Shown here: positions 1 to 12,398 of the stretch, in pieces
How positions within the stretch are numbered: the first letter of the stretch is position 1
Layout of the letters: each line of letters opens with the position of its first letter
Assembly: GCA_018292915.2 (NCBI GenBank)
Contig: JACVVK020000147.1
Span: forward strand, 1,162,501 to 1,226,500
DNA: 64,000 nt
Direction: 5' to 3'
Source: Batillaria attramentaria
Taxonomy: Eukaryota > Mollusca > Gastropoda > Batillariidae
Program-made: the position numbers and the translations under genes
The notes under the pieces: generated by a model
Told to the model about the DNA's origin: nothing
Database searches by the model: none
What the model saw: the letters and a program-made list of their open reading frames with translations, nothing else

Positions 1-120
1 CACGCTCAATCTTTGTCATTACAAACGAACAAATTTACAAAGTAATATGCGAAAGACGATCTACAAAATACTTCTTGTAATAGTTCACACACACATACAG
101 ACATACACTGATACAGGCAC

Positions 121-600
<480 letters not shown>

Positions 601-1154
601 ATGTCGTCTGCACGGCTACATAAACTTGGCACTATGGTAAGGTGACGTGTTTTTCAGTATTGTTGGAGTTAGTTTTGGAAGATAGTGGTGTTTTTTTCCC
701 GTGTTTACCTGCTTGATATGACGTGTGTGTTGAGTAACAGGAAAACAACAGGGGGTGTAGATAGTGTGTGTGTGTGTGACATGTATAACTGCCTTGAACG
801 GAGCAATGTCGTCTGCACGTGTACAGAAACTTGCCACTATGGTAAGGTGACATGTTTTTTCGGTATTTTTGGAGTTAGATGTGGAAGATAGTGATGTTTT
901 TTCGTGGTTACCTGCTTGATATGTCGTGTGTGTTGAGTAACAGGAAAACAACAGGGGGTATAGATAGACTGTGTTTGGACAGAGCAATGTCGTCTGCAAC
1001 TTGGCACTATGGCTGAAGTTAGTCTTGGAATATAGTGGTGGTTGGTTTTTTTTTTCGTGTTTGCCTGCTTGATATGTCTGTACGCGTTCAGTGGCTTAAC
1101 GATGTTATGGCGTGTGTGTTGAGTAACAGCAAAACAACAGGGAGCGTAGAAATG
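601..1154. repeat. Three diverged tandem units of about 170-205 bp
   Basis: Each unit starts with AATGTCGTCTGCA (near 601, 806 and 985). Each also carries the blocks CTTGGCACTATGG or a close variant, GCTTGATATG, GTGTGTTGAGTAACAG and AAAACAACAGGGdG in the same order. The units differ by indels and substitutions, so this is an old tandem triplication rather than a homogenised satellite. Confidence 0.8.
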
Positions 1155-2382
1155 CCATACCATACCATACATGGCCCAGTCTCGTTGTTCTTACGTTACA
1201 ATGACCCGGTTTGTTCATGTTCTTTTATTGGGTGTGAGTGTAGGTTCGATTTACGGATCATGGCCATATGTTCGTTCGTCGGCTTGTTTCCGGTGTGGGT
1301 GTCGTAGTTTTAATGCTGTTTTTTCAAGTTGTTTATCGTACGTGAAGAACGGCCTACAGTTCATGTCATTGCCCCAAGCCAGGTTCACAGTTTATAGTTC
1401 TCGAGCTGATGGTCCTTGATCTTTAGCAGTGTAATAAAATTAGAGTTCGCTACGGCTTATGACACACAAGAGACGTTGTTGTTGGAACAAACATGGAGAA
1501 CAACTCAACACACGTTACGGAGAAATTAGCGCAAAAGTATGTTGTAGACGCATGTCACACGAGAAACACGGAAAAACACCATGTTCGTTGTTTGTTCGTA
1601 CTAAAAAAAAAAAACCTAAAAAAAAACCTCGGGACAGTGTGACATCGGCCTAAGTTATGTTTGACGTGTTGTAGTTCCGTTTTTTTTCCCCTGATAACTG
1701 TTGTCTACGCTTTTTTTGCTTCCGCAGATCAGTTTGCATCATTTGTCCAAAGTTGTTGTTGTTTGGGTTTTTGTTTGTTTGTTTGTTTGTTTTTTTGTTG
1801 TTGTTTTTTTTTTTTGTAGCAGTTCAGATCGACACACTTTGACGCAAATTAGTCTTTGTTGCTTGCGCAGCGTTAAGCTCTTAAAAAAAAAAAAAAAAAC
1901 CTCACTCACTCACCCAGTTTTTCTCCTGCCACCCACTAACCTCCTTCCTATTCGCAAAGAAGGAGACCTCTTCCCAGATGTTCAGTAGTGTTTCCGGAAT
2001 TGATCACTGGATACAAGAGCGCTGGCAGGTGCACCACAAGAACGTTCTTAGAATGTCGACAACCTCGAGTTTGTAACTGATAGTTTGGTACAGCCGGTAA
2101 ATGATCTGGAGTGTGTCGAGTGTACAGCGAGTGTTTGTGTGTCAAATAAATCGATGGCGAGCTTTTAAGAGAGCACTTGAAGCAGGTGGCGGCAGTACTT
2201 CACTGAAGTCACAGTGCCCTAAAAGCAGGACAACCATACTAACCCTGGTGAGACACCCTGGCGCCAAATAGTGGAAGGAGGTAGCGTTTTAAACCTAACC
2301 ATGTTTTCATGGTTTATTTATTTGGTTGTTTGCGATTAAAATCTCACGATTTGGCGAGCACTTCTCTAGAACCCTTATTGAC
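1155..2382. other. Intergenic DNA with homopolymer tracts
   Basis: T-rich and A-rich runs occur at 1740-1900. No conserved coding motif or credible exon was found. The 5' exon of the TEX36-like gene could lie here or outside the window, but I could not identify it. Confidence 0.4.
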
Positions 2383-2612
2383 TGGGAATGTTCGGCGCAC
2401 AAAATTCGAAAATAAATGCAATTCTAAAATTCCGAAACTTAAATTGCTGAGGTGGCCCTTTGCAACACGTGATGGTTATGCCTTCATGTCCAGTGTCCGC
2501 TGAGAGTATGAGTGTGATTCACGTAAGCGTGCGTGTTGGGTTTAGCTCGCGGCGTTCTGAGCCAAATATCTAGGATAAAGCGCCTATATTAATGCGATTA
2601 TTATTATTATTA
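2383..2612 (+). repeat. Truncated SINE-like copy with (ATT)n tail
   Basis: It shares the ordered blocks AATGTTCgGC, AAATGCAATTCTAAA, TCATGTCCAGTGT, GATTCACGT, GCGTGCGTGTTgGGTT and AAAGCGCCTA, then ends in an (ATT)n run. The same body and tail recur at 33.7, 38.6, 39.4, 57.2 and 57.7 kb. Only the 57.7-58.1 kb copy keeps a tRNA-like head. Confidence 0.8.
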
Positions 2613-2706
2613 TTACAAAGTCATGAAGGTTAGTGCAGCTTGAAAACTGACGATGTTACAGACATTTGTATAAGCTTGTGTGGTGTCAGTTGAAGGTTAA
2701 AATGAC

Positions 2707-2707
<1 letters not shown>

Positions 2708-2773
<66 letters not shown>
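2708..2773. repeat. (AC)n microsatellite
   Basis: Perfect AC dinucleotide run of about 66 bp. Confidence 0.97.
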
Positions 2774-3222
2774 GGTCGTCCTTCAGTGCACGGGCAAAAC
2801 AGCCAGTCATGTACTGGTGACAGCGCGACTGTAATTATAGACTTCGGGCCCGACGTGCCAGTGACTGTCGGATAATTTATGCTGAAAAGCGGATCGCTGC
2901 TCTATATGTATAGTGTCGGCTTTAGGTAAATTGCTTACCGAGTCGCCGGCGATGTGGTGCTATGCAGCTAAACTGAAACCAAACGACCGTTACCATTTCA
3001 GTCTTGGGGACTAAACCGAAAAAAAAATCAAAAAAAATCACGTGCTTTGTGGTAAACAGTACAGATTAGGGAGAGTGCGCAGGCTGCCTCACGGCTGAGG
3101 TGAATTTTTCGATTTAGTTCCTATCTTATTTCAGCAACTCTGAGTATGGAAATCGGGTCCAGTATGCCACGGTAACTGGTCCACTGTTTTCTCACACATT
3201 GAAATATGAAAGTTAGACATCA

Positions 3223-3390
3223 GCAGAACATCTGCTACAAGCTTGCCCACTACGTGAAGACCTGAGACCACAGATCTGGACGACAGAAACCCCAGTGGTG
3301 AAGAAACAGTATGGCAGCCTGGAGGATCTTCAGCCCACAGCGACAGGAAACCGGCGTGCCCATTCAGATAGTGATCGAGAAGAAGAATAA
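3223..3390 (+). pseudogene. 3' end of a Jockey/CR1-type non-LTR retrotransposon ORF2
   Basis: Reading from 3223 gives an open 55-residue C-terminus ending in TAA at 3388-3390. It carries AEHLLQACPLREDLR, then QIW, then KKQYGSLEDLQPTA. This is the conserved CCHC-like C-terminal tail of arthropod and mollusc Jockey-like reverse transcriptases (LLQ-x-CP-x4-LR ... LYGs-x-eDLr-TA). The rest of the element is absent, so it is a 5'-truncated dead copy. It ends 90 bp before an exon of the TEX36-like gene. Confidence 0.72.
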
Positions 3391-3479
3391 GGAAGAAGAT
3401 TTAACGGAACGAGCGTTCCTTCTTCTCTCTCTCTCTCTCTTTTAAAATGAATTCCAAACTCTTGTTTGTTTGTTTTCAG

Positions 3480-5142
3480 TTCCGGCATCGCGGGGCAGAC
3501 AACTCGGATGCGGGCCAGACGCGACGGGAGCTAACCAGTACGGGCAGAATGTTGGCGGCACCATTCACAGAACCCGCCAACACCAAGCCCAACCCCCCTC
3601 CTCCACCTTTCAATGCAAAATCACAGGTAACAATTGTCACTTTTTTTTTTCTTTTTTTTTTCTTTTTTTTTTTTTTTTTTGGGGGGGGGGGGGGGGGGCA
3701 TAGTCTAGCTGAACTGGACATGTGAGGCCTTTGAGCTTCAGATTGTTAAAGGTAATGATGTGAGTGTGATCAGTTTCGCTGTGTTATTACAATAATAACA
3801 ATAGTAATGAAGAGGAGGAAAATGATGTTTGGCAACAACTTGCCGAAAAATATCTCTGACTCAGTGTATTTATCGTTCAGCTGAAAGAAAAAAAAAACAA
3901 CAAAAAACTCAGACATATTTTACAAGGAAATATTTTTAGCCAGACCTCACTTGTTAATCTGCAGTTGCTACGAACCAGAGAGAGAGAGAGAGAGGGGGGG
4001 GGGGGGGAGACGTCAGTTAACGAATATTCTCCGTTTTCTTTCAGACTGTGTATCAGACAACAAATCCTTTCTCCCTGCACGACAACCGGAACTCCTTTCA
4101 AGGCCACGGAGTGTATTTCGGTGACGTAAGTATTTTTTGGCCGTTTCAAGGACTCGGAGAATGTGTTTTACTCTTACTACTTTGCTCAACACCGGCTGGT
4201 CTGACTCGAGTAGGCCTTGTGACTGTCGCGTATCACCAGCTTCCAACGGGACTGGATGTTCCTTCTACCGCCGCTTCAAAAATAAATCTAATTCGAGAAG
4301 GGGTGGGTGGGTGTTTGGGAGTTTAACGTCCTTTTCCACCACGTATGGGTGATATCAAAGACGGAGCAATGAGAAAAAGACCAGCACAAAATATTTGACC
4401 TCAGCCAGGATTCGAACTCACGACCCGAGCATTGAAAGTCCAACGCTCTACCGTTCGGCTATCCCGCCTCCCCGTCTAACTCGAGGTGAAATTTTGAACG
4501 TTCCGCTTGGCTGGCTTGCGCCATATCAGTCTGACGAAAGGTTAACATTTATGTTCCAGCATTTATTTAAATTTATTTATTTATTTATTTATTTGTGCTG
4601 TTTTCCTAGGCTCTGCATTTTGGTTTGCTTAATGCGTACGTCTTGTAAGATCCAGAAGTCGTTGTTGATTCGAACGTGTACACATCATGTTTCAGGGCAG
4701 CGCGTCCCGACCCTTGGGCCGGCGGCTCCACCCGATCCAAACCCGCCTCCACCACACAGACCGGGACTTTCTCATGCACAAGTCACGTGACCCCGTCAAC
4801 TTCGACTACAGGACGGAGTCGGCCACATCTTACACGGGAAGACCGACCGCAGAACCTCCCACCGCGCGCCGCTTTCCCAGAAGTCACGGTGACCCGCCGT
4901 CAGGTCCCCAGACCTTGAACACGAGCACGACGGACTGGTTTCAGCCTGCCTACAGCCCGACTACGTCATCAACCAGGGTGCTGGCCATCAGCCAGCAGCC
5001 CTATCCCAAGCACAACAGCTGGAAGTACTCGTACAAGCCGCTGCACAAAGTCTACCCGCCCTACGACACCAACCGCATGCCTCTAGTGGATAACGTGTTT
5101 AATCGCTACGGGGCGGCCTTCACCACGGGTGCCGGCAGTTAA
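3480..5142 (+). CDS. TEX36-like: TEX36-like HDNR-domain protein, three 3' exons
   Basis: Three phase-0 exons join: 3480-3626 (49 codons, acceptor TTTTCAG, donor GTAACA), 4045-4125 (27 codons, donor GTAAGT) and 4696-5142 (147 codons plus TAA). The joined 223-residue product has the signature NPFSLHDNRNSFQGHGVYFG, containing the HDNR motif that names Pfam HDNR. It is preceded by RRELTSTGRML and followed by RRFPRSHG, all in the same order as vertebrate TEX36 (testis-expressed 36). The family is testis- and cilium-associated and its biochemical role is unknown. The C-terminal 90 residues are rich in Tyr, Pro and Ser and extend beyond the vertebrate protein. The exon carrying the start codon was not found; in TEX36 it encodes only about 20 residues. 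The second intron contains a SINE and the upstream flank a retrotransposon tail. Confidence 0.82.
3639..3698. repeat. Poly-T to poly-G homopolymer junction
   Basis: A broken T run passes directly into about 18 G. The same T-then-G switch recurs near 35.07, 35.37, 46.05 and 50.46 kb, and at 50.69 kb. Confidence 0.95.
4301..4473 (-). mobile_element. tRNA-derived SINE, family A
   Basis: On the minus strand it reads from a tRNA-like head with B box GAGTTCGAATCC to the family tail GATATCACCCrTAyGTGGTGG, then AAAAGGACGTTAAAC and CACCCACCCACCC. It is inserted in intron 2 of the TEX36-like model. Confidence 0.88.
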
Positions 5143-5229
5143 TGCTGAGGAGTCCATGCTCTAGGACTTACAGTATTGGTTGCGGGGGAAAGGGTGGTGT
5201 TTTGGGGGTGGGAGGGGTGACTGCTGGTG

Positions 5230-5760
5230 TACATGTGTGGGACACCACAGACGATTTCAAAGCCAGAGACTGACAAAAGTTTCCAACACTGGGCATGTTT
5301 AGTGGGACGTCTGTCTATGCTGGAAATATGATTGAAAAATTTCTTTGTTTGAGAAGAAATGTGCATCACACAATCAGGCATGTTGAGGAGGACTTCGTAA
5401 GGAGGACTTCGCTGAGCAGTGTAACCCATTGACAAGTAAATTAGGCTCACATGGCACTGAGAGGCCGCGAGCGGCTAACGCGCTGCGATCAGCTAATGTG
5501 CCTAATTTGTATGTAAATTGTTTACGCTGCTCAGTGGTCCTCCTTACGAAGTCCTACTAAACACGCCTATACATACTGTATCGTCGCGTTTCAGCACTGA
5601 CAGCGTAATCTATAAAGAGACCCAGGTTTCATCATCATGGTCATGTCTTGGCGTTGAGTTGGACTGGCTGACAGTGTACGGAAAACCACAGACGATTTCC
5701 AAGCCAGAGACGGATTAAAGTTTTTCAACAAGACCCGGCGTAGCAGTGACAGCATAATTT
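5230..5760. repeat. Imperfect inverted repeat downstream of TEX36-like gene
   Basis: The block at 5391-5415 (minus sense CTCAGCGAAGTCCTCCTTACG) recurs on the plus strand at 5528-5550. In addition, ACCACAGACGATTTC with AAGCCAGAGAC appears at 5235-5265 and again at 5687-5715 in direct orientation. The structure looks like a decayed fold-back repeat. No ORF in it is credible. Confidence 0.6.
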
Positions 5761-6242
5761 ATAAACAGACTCATATTTTCAGTTAGGATCAGTAAAGGTC
5801 TTGTGGGTAAACTAAGTAAAAAAACCAAAAAAACCTACAAATTAAAAGAAACCACTTGTGTGCGATACGTCGGTTTCGAAGTGTGGTTTCAGTATACTTC
5901 TATGATGGCGTTCAGCTTATGTGTGTCTCTGCCTTCAAAACTCCTGTTGAGGACACAAGGTGGATACTCTACTACTGTGGGATTTCGCTTTTTTACTTGT
6001 TTTGCCGAGTCGTATATTTATGCATCATCCGAGAGCAAGTTTTGTTCATTTCGTCAGTATTCCAGTCATGGAGCACTGGATCCAGTTTGATCTCTTAAGT
6101 ATGAAGCATATTAAACTGCTAGACAACAAATCTTATAGAAGTTATCTGATGTATCGACCAGCTAAATAATAAATTTAACGGTAACACTCCTCTGCTGACT
6201 TTTACCACATTTCCAGCAGGTATTCTGTTGTTGTACTTGACT

Positions 6243-6421
6243 GGGGAGCCAGGATAGACGAATGGTAGAGCTTTGGATTTTCATTACTCGGGACGTGAGT
6301 TCGTCGGCCGGAATCCCGGCTGGGGCCAAATATTGTGCTGGCCCAATTCTCGTTGCCTCGTCTTTGATATCATCCTTACGTGGTGGAAAAGGACGTTAAA
6401 CTGCCAAACACCCACCCACCC
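6243..6421 (+). mobile_element. tRNA-derived SINE, family A
   Basis: Full-length head (GGGGAGCCAGGATAG, diverged A box, B box region AATCCCGGCTGGGGCC) and tail GTGGTGGAAAAGGACGTTAAA, ending in CACCCACCCACCC. Confidence 0.88.
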
Positions 6422-7734
6422 TGTTTGTGACTGCTGCCGTTCCAGGACTAAACATTTCCAGGACTATTTTAACTATTCCAGGACATGTAGGGCAAAGCGG
6501 ACCCCGACTTGATAATGGTTCAGGGGAGATAAGAGATAACTCTGTAAAGCCCAACAGGGCGACAGTGAGTGGTCTAAAGGGAGTGGCAGGTACACAATGT
6601 ACCCACCCCTTTCATGCTGATGAAGACCAGCACAGATATTTTCCCCTTTCCTTCTGTTATTATTGATTTATATATCAATATTATTTTGTGTGGGGATTTG
6701 TTATGGATGCTGCTTACTAGTGCTTATTCTTGATCTCTTGCTCTTTGCAATAATTGTAATTTTTAAGAAACTTGTTGCTGTGATAAAACATTGTTATTGG
6801 ATGCAGGAAAATGAACCATCAGTATTTGTTGTGTTATGTATTAAATACATACTTTTATGCATCTGTGATCAGACACAAAATGGTGGCACTTTGTGTGTGT
6901 ATAATTGCATGTGTGTGTGTGTGCGTGTGCATGGGAGTGTGTGCATTTGTTGGTTCGCATGTCATTTCCCATACATTAAGCAGACTCACAACTCAACACA
7001 CACACTATGAACCATGGATGTTCAGAAAATATGCTTTACAATCTCAAATTCCTGTACAATGTTAATCACGGACAAGCGTAGATGTGATTACAATGTGTAC
7101 GTACATACACATTTTTGCACCAGTAAAACAAGGTGGCAATAATGTTTTCGTTCTCTTAAACTTATAAAAGTGTTTATGCCTTTCTAAAATCCACATAACA
7201 TTACAGCTGTTTTTATCACATTTTGGCAAAGAGTGCAATAAAAAACCCAAAGAAAAAAAAAACCAAGCAACAAACAAATGAAGGTAAAAAAACTGCCCAG
7301 TTCAGAGGTGAATATTTCGTAAAAACACAAATGCTGGCATCATTCTGAAATGCCAAACATATTTATAAATGTTACTAATACATGTACAAGAAACTGTTGC
7401 CTCAAAAAGTGCAGTCAGATCGCTAAAGTAATGCAGTATGCACATATCTGAAATTCTGCATACATTTTTTAATACACAACCAGTAAAAGGGTGGTGTACA
7501 ATATCAAAAGGGCGCAGGGTGCATAAGTTTTATAAAAAAAAAACTTGAGCATAAATGAATACAAGCCACATATACGGAAAAGCTCTTGCAGTAGGAAAAA
7601 GTAAAAAGTTTTTTGCATATTACATGTAACTTCTTAGAACAAAAATAGATTTGCAAACTTAATTGTGCAGTATATCACAGTCTACATGGGGTGCCACTTC
7701 TCAAGGCATCCAGCACGAGTAAAGTTTCAAGCCA
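6422..7734. other. Intergenic DNA
   Basis: No credible exon seen. The 7.0-7.7 kb part is AT-rich and unique-looking. Short ORFs show no conserved motif. Confidence 0.4.
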
Positions 7735-8033
7735 AACAGGCGAGAGTGGTGGTTTAATAAGTAGCACGACGGACTTTGCTACTGAACGGCCATCACCTCT
7801 GTTACAGTGATGAAGCGTGGGTTCGAGCCCAGGTCAAGCTTGTGATATGTGATATCGGTTTTTCCTGGCTACCAGGCTGCTCAACGGGGGTTTCTCTCTG
7901 GCTTATCCGGCTTTCCTCCACCAGCAAAATTGAAAAAAAAATATAGGATAGATATTGGGTGGTGCTGCACCGCGACAACGCACTTCCCCCAGGGGAAGCA
8001 GCCCAAATTTCCAGAAAGGGATACAGTGTAATA
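7735..8033 (+). mobile_element. tRNA-derived SINE, family B
   Basis: It contains the B-box-like GGGTTCGAGCCCAGG at 7809-7823, then GCTTGTGATATGTGATATC, a pyrimidine-rich body with TTATCCGGCTTTCCTCC, and an A-rich 3' end. A second copy in inverse orientation lies at 9285-9445. It differs in body sequence from family A. Confidence 0.7.
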
Positions 8034-8312
8034 AAGTGGTAAGGAAAGAAAAAAATAAAATAAAATGATGGACAGTTCTTTGAATTTTAACTTCTTAGTA
8101 CAAAAAAAAAATTATTTGCACACTTAATTGTGCAGTGCATCACAGTCTACTTGGGGCGCTACTTCTCAAGGCATCCAGCACAAGTTAATTTTCAAGCCAA
8201 ATAGAAATCCATGAAATCATGGACATGAGTTACCCCTTGAAAGTCTATTTGAAGTTCTTTTGTTAAGAAGCACAGCCACAAGAATTCATCCAGGAAGTTC
8301 CACCCAAGTAGA

Positions 8313-10967
8313 TCACCAGCACTTGTTCTGCTTCTCAAAATAGTTGAGATCAGCAAGGAAAGTCCCGGACAAAATGATCAGCTTTTGCTGCACCGTGACA
8401 CCATCAGAAACTGCAAAGACGAATGTGAAGAGTGTTAGTCAAGTACATCAAACATTTTACAACAAAAGCAGACATTGGATGCATGCGCTGTTGCTGTTCA
8501 AAAGTACCAACAGTGGTGGAGGAGATTCCTACCTGTACACAAACAGTTGACACCCCCCACCCCCCACCCACCCACCCCAAAAAAAAAAACAAAAAAAAAA
8601 AACAACAAAACAACTACATGTATTTAAAAAAAAACTTTTTAAAAAATCCTTAAATTTTTTTTTTAAATGATGCCTGCAAAAAGCAGAATTTCTAAAGCTC
8701 AGCAAGTATTAAAAATGGACAATTCTTGTTTATTTTTATCAAACAAAGTTTTTGTTTTTTTGTTACATATTTAAATGTTGTAGAAGGTGTTATCTGTCTG
8801 AGGCAAAACTAGAACATTATTTAAGAAATGTGAGGGAAAACGTATGGCTGAGTCAAGTTTTACAAGTTCACACTACACGCAAGTTCACCATCACAAACAT
8901 AAGCAAGTAAAATGTTTAAAAAAAAAAAAAAAATTAAAGGACAAAAAAGATAAATGTACAGTATTTGTAAAACATACACTGAATAGAAAAGCTGTTGGCT
9001 GCCCCAATCAGTTCTTTACATCCCTGCCAGGATCTGGATACAGTGGCTGATACATCACCGTCTGGTGTGATGAACTGCAACAGTTGTGAGGTATCATGCA
9101 AGTCTGCTAGAGTATTATAGGAGACAAGAAAACCAACCGTTAAAAGTATGCTGAAAGAAACAGAGTCAAAAGAAACTTAATTTCAAAATTTCAGCGCTTT
9201 GAAATATGTGTATCGAGAAAATTGTTTTGTCTTCTCATTGCCACGCAATACCTGCTGTATTTTTTTAATTTGCTGGGTGAGGAAAGCCAAATAAACTGGA
9301 GAAAAGCCCCCGACGAGCAACCTCATAGCAAGGAAAACTGGTATCACATATCACAAGCTCACCTGGGCTCAAACCCATGCTTCATCACCATGACAGCGGT
9401 GATGGCCGTTCAGTAGGCAAGTCCGAAGCGCTACCTATTAACTAGTCACGGTTTCCCCTCTCCCGATGTGTCTTCCCCAAACACTCATGGGTTAGCCCGA
9501 ACTACCTATTAACACACTGCTCACCCCTATTATGAATGTGCAGAACACATAAAAGGATTTTAAGACAGTTTAGTATGTGCTTCAATAATATTTTTAACCA
9601 TGCTACTGGGCTGGCACTGCAGAAACCTCTCAGTACCTTTCCCCAAAGGGAAGTAGCACCACTTTCTGCAAATTGTAAATTTAAAACAGTGCTTTCCCCT
9701 GCCTTAGTCTACTCGCTGCTTTGTTGATTCAGACACTGATCTACTTTTGAAAACAGAAATACAAGGGCAGTGTGGGAGAAGAATGAAAATACATTTAACC
9801 TTTACTTCTCAACTTAGTACCTGAAAACTGATCTCACAACAGCAGCAGCGACAATGGCAGACACTTCCCATCACAGTCCACAAGAGTTGTCCATCACCGT
9901 CTGTTACCCGGTAGTGAGGCAAACAGCAGCTCCATCTAAGGAAAACCAAAATGAGGCACACACTCATCCACAGAACTACACTGGCATTGGTATTGGTATA
10001 TATTCTACAGAGATCGCTGCAGACTGCAAGATAGTGGCTTGAAGTGGCTCCAAGCGATCTGAAGATTTCAAGTAAAACTGAGATTTTTGCATGGGCTTTT
10101 AACCCTCTTTGTCTCAGAGCGCCCAGCACTCAAGCAGCTCCATAATTAGCATACCAAGGGAAGTGACTCCGCCACTTTTGGTGGGTGAACTATTTGAAAT
10201 TTTTTTTAAAAAAATACATAACTCATGTTTTACAATTTGTTTTTTATTTATTGTACAAGTAGATAGAACAAACATTACTTTTCAGTAACTTGCATTTCCC
10301 AGTAAGTGTTTGCAATATCACAGAAAAAAATCTGAAAATCATGCTTGGGTCTATCACCCATCACAGCTCTCCAGAAATCCATCTTGGCTGCTCTCTCAAA
10401 GCACTTGACAAAAAAATTTGTTTTTCTTGAAAAAATTGCGTCACAACTTGCAAGCACACGTTGTTAAGGAAGCGAAGCCTTTTCAGATCACGGAAATACA
10501 AGTTTTCGCGAGACTTGGTTGCCATGGAAAACATGTCGAGAAGCTGTAAACATGTGGCGGATAGCAGCCGCTACCACGCGCTCTGAGCGATACTACTGTT
10601 ACTTTTTAACGGCCGCTGGCGGCCGCAGCGCGACAAAGAGGGTTAAGAAGTATGTGATATCTTGTAGAGGTCAAGCTCTCCTGGATAATTATGAATGATA
10701 AGGAATGTTGGACTTTCAATATATACTGATGGTTTACAGCGATACCTACACTTCATGCATGCTAGCGATGACAGAACCAGAGGGCAAAACAATGTCCATT
10801 TGCTGCAAGTTGCAGCATGCCCAGCAGCAGCGACTGCTGCATGCACCTGGTCGCCGTAGAAGCACAACATCCTGCTGATCCTCGTCTGTCATCTTTAGGA
10901 CCAGTCCACGCATCGCTCCTGTCACCTGACGCATCAGACACACAGAGGCTGTGCACACATGCACCCG

Positions 10968-11033
<66 letters not shown>

Positions 11034-11440
11034 AGCTGACAATTTAAACAAATGCTAAATGGTTATAGATCTTCTAAAAACTTGTGACCATTTACCTTGA
11101 AACAAACAAATCTCCAAGTGTATGTATTCACTACACTTTCACTGTACTTGGACACATGTATTCTTGTTTAAACATAACAGGCATATCATTCCAGTAAGCA
11201 TTTGTCACAAGGAAAACAAGTCTTTCTGGATGAATGTACCAAGACATTACAACAATAACAACAACAACAACACCAACACAACAGAGATTGTGAAACAGAC
11301 TGTTTACCTTCATAAACATAGAATATTTGCTCTCCTTCTTCATTGTAGATGCAGTAACGGTTGTTTCGAGCCCATCCAAGACACACTGAAAATCATCAAA
11401 TGTTTCCTTTAGTTGCAGTATCATGTCTCCCAACGAAAGA

Positions 11441-11509
<69 letters not shown>

Positions 11510-11795
11510 ACAGTAAGGGTCTGCCGCTGTGTGTTTTGTAAGGACCATTGTTGTTTTTACCTTCTAGAAAGTCCAATCGTTGTTCAACCTCCAGCTTCGA
11601 GACCTTTTGCAGTGCCGACAGACCTCTCCCAAGCACAGCATTGTCCGTGTTTCCATCAGTGTTAGCATTTGTCGTCTGCCAGCCTGCGCCACCATGAATC
11701 TCTGTGTCTTTTGTCTCTCTGCTCGACGATCCTCGATCGTCCACGCCTTTTATTTGTGAGCGAGGCTGACTCTGGATTACCTGCTTCTCTGCCAT
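8313..11795 (-). CDS. PLSCR-like: Phospholipid scramblase, complete six-exon model
   Basis: Exons in coding order: 11561-11795, 11308-11385, 10750-10948, 9821-9935, 8978-9074 and 8313-8410. Phases (1, 1, 2, 0, 1) all match, giving 273 residues and a TGA stop. The family moves phospholipids between membrane leaflets in response to Ca2+. Landmarks in family order: LDFLEVCLGWARNNRY (human LLEVLTGFETNNKY), the palmitoylation-type cluster CSSRCCWACC, WSCCLPHYRV (human WHPCLPKFTI), a second Cys cluster CHCRCCCC, SWQG, and the C-terminal hydrophobic helix VTVQQKLIILSGTFLADLNY ending six residues before the stop. The N-terminus is hydrophilic and poor in the Pro repeats seen in vertebrate PLSCR1. The Ca2+-loop equivalent, GAANSFSIQFSD, lacks the two leading Asp of human DADNFGIQFPLD. 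The exon 3 acceptor lies in an AC-rich tract; a second possible acceptor (GTGACAG) 30 nt downstream keeps the frame. Confidence 0.93.
8540..8600. repeat. C-rich then A-rich low-complexity tract
   Basis: CCCCCCACCCCCCACCCACC passes into poly-A, the reverse-strand form of the T-to-G junctions seen elsewhere. It lies in scramblase intron 5. Confidence 0.9.
9285..9445 (-). mobile_element. tRNA-derived SINE, family B, 3'-truncated copy
   Basis: The minus strand shares ACTGAACGGCCATCACCGCT, GGGTTTGAGCCCAGG and GCTTGTGATATGTGATA with the copy at 7735. It sits in scramblase intron 4. Confidence 0.7.
10099..10646. mobile_element. TTAA-flanked MITE (piggyBac type), 548 bp
   Basis: The ends are exact inverted repeats: TTAACCCTCTTTGTC at 10099-10113 and its reverse complement at 10632-10646. 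Both terminate in TTAA, the target site duplicated by piggyBac transposases. It lies in scramblase intron 3. A 60-residue minus-strand ORF inside (10275-10457) shows no recognised domain. Confidence 0.72.
10979..11031. repeat. (AC)n microsatellite with one AT interruption
   Basis: Dinucleotide run immediately upstream (in gene sense) of scramblase exon 3. On the gene's sense strand it is GT-rich, so this acceptor lacks a normal pyrimidine tract. Confidence 0.95.
11443..11506. repeat. (GT)n microsatellite
   Basis: Perfect GT run in scramblase intron 1. Confidence 0.97.
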
Positions 11796-12398
11796 CGTGT
11801 GCGCATCGTTGAAAGGCTACTCTGAGCCCTGTCAGGTGCATAAGTTCACGGATGAGACGAAACAAGTGTCATGCAAGACGCCATCTTGTTTAAGGGAAGC
11901 TACCCATATTGTTTCGGCCAAAATTTCTCTCGATGCTTTCCCTTGCATTGTGCATCCTGTGAGGCACTCAGTCGATTGAGCGCCTGATGTACATTTGTCT
12001 ATTACCAAAGATAGAGGATGTTTGCTATTACTGTATTACTGTGTTAATTTTGTTCTGTTCATTTGCCCGCGCAATTTGAAGTGTGTGTACACGTGTGAAT
12101 CCTGCAACAGGTGACAATATTTAATTATGTATGTTCCTTTTTTTCCGCAGTGTCCCTAGAAAATCGGTTTTGATTTGACTGACTTGACTGCATTAGGTCA
12201 CAGCTTCCTGGGTAACATTTTCTCCGCAATACGTCTACAAAAGTTGCTTTAAAAAAAAAAAAAAAATTCGTCGAATCGTTGGCGGCTGAGTTCTCAAATG
12301 CACTATGATATAGGAAGAGCCGGGGGAGGGGAGGGTGGTGGTGTTCAGGATGTTTCTTTTCTTTCCTCTGCTTGTATAGATCTTCATGACTGGTCTCA
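11796..12398. other. Scramblase 5' flank and intergenic DNA
   Basis: It should contain the scramblase promoter and 5' UTR on the minus strand. No TATA box or initiator is clear enough to call. A poly-A run occurs at 12249-12267. Confidence 0.35.
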
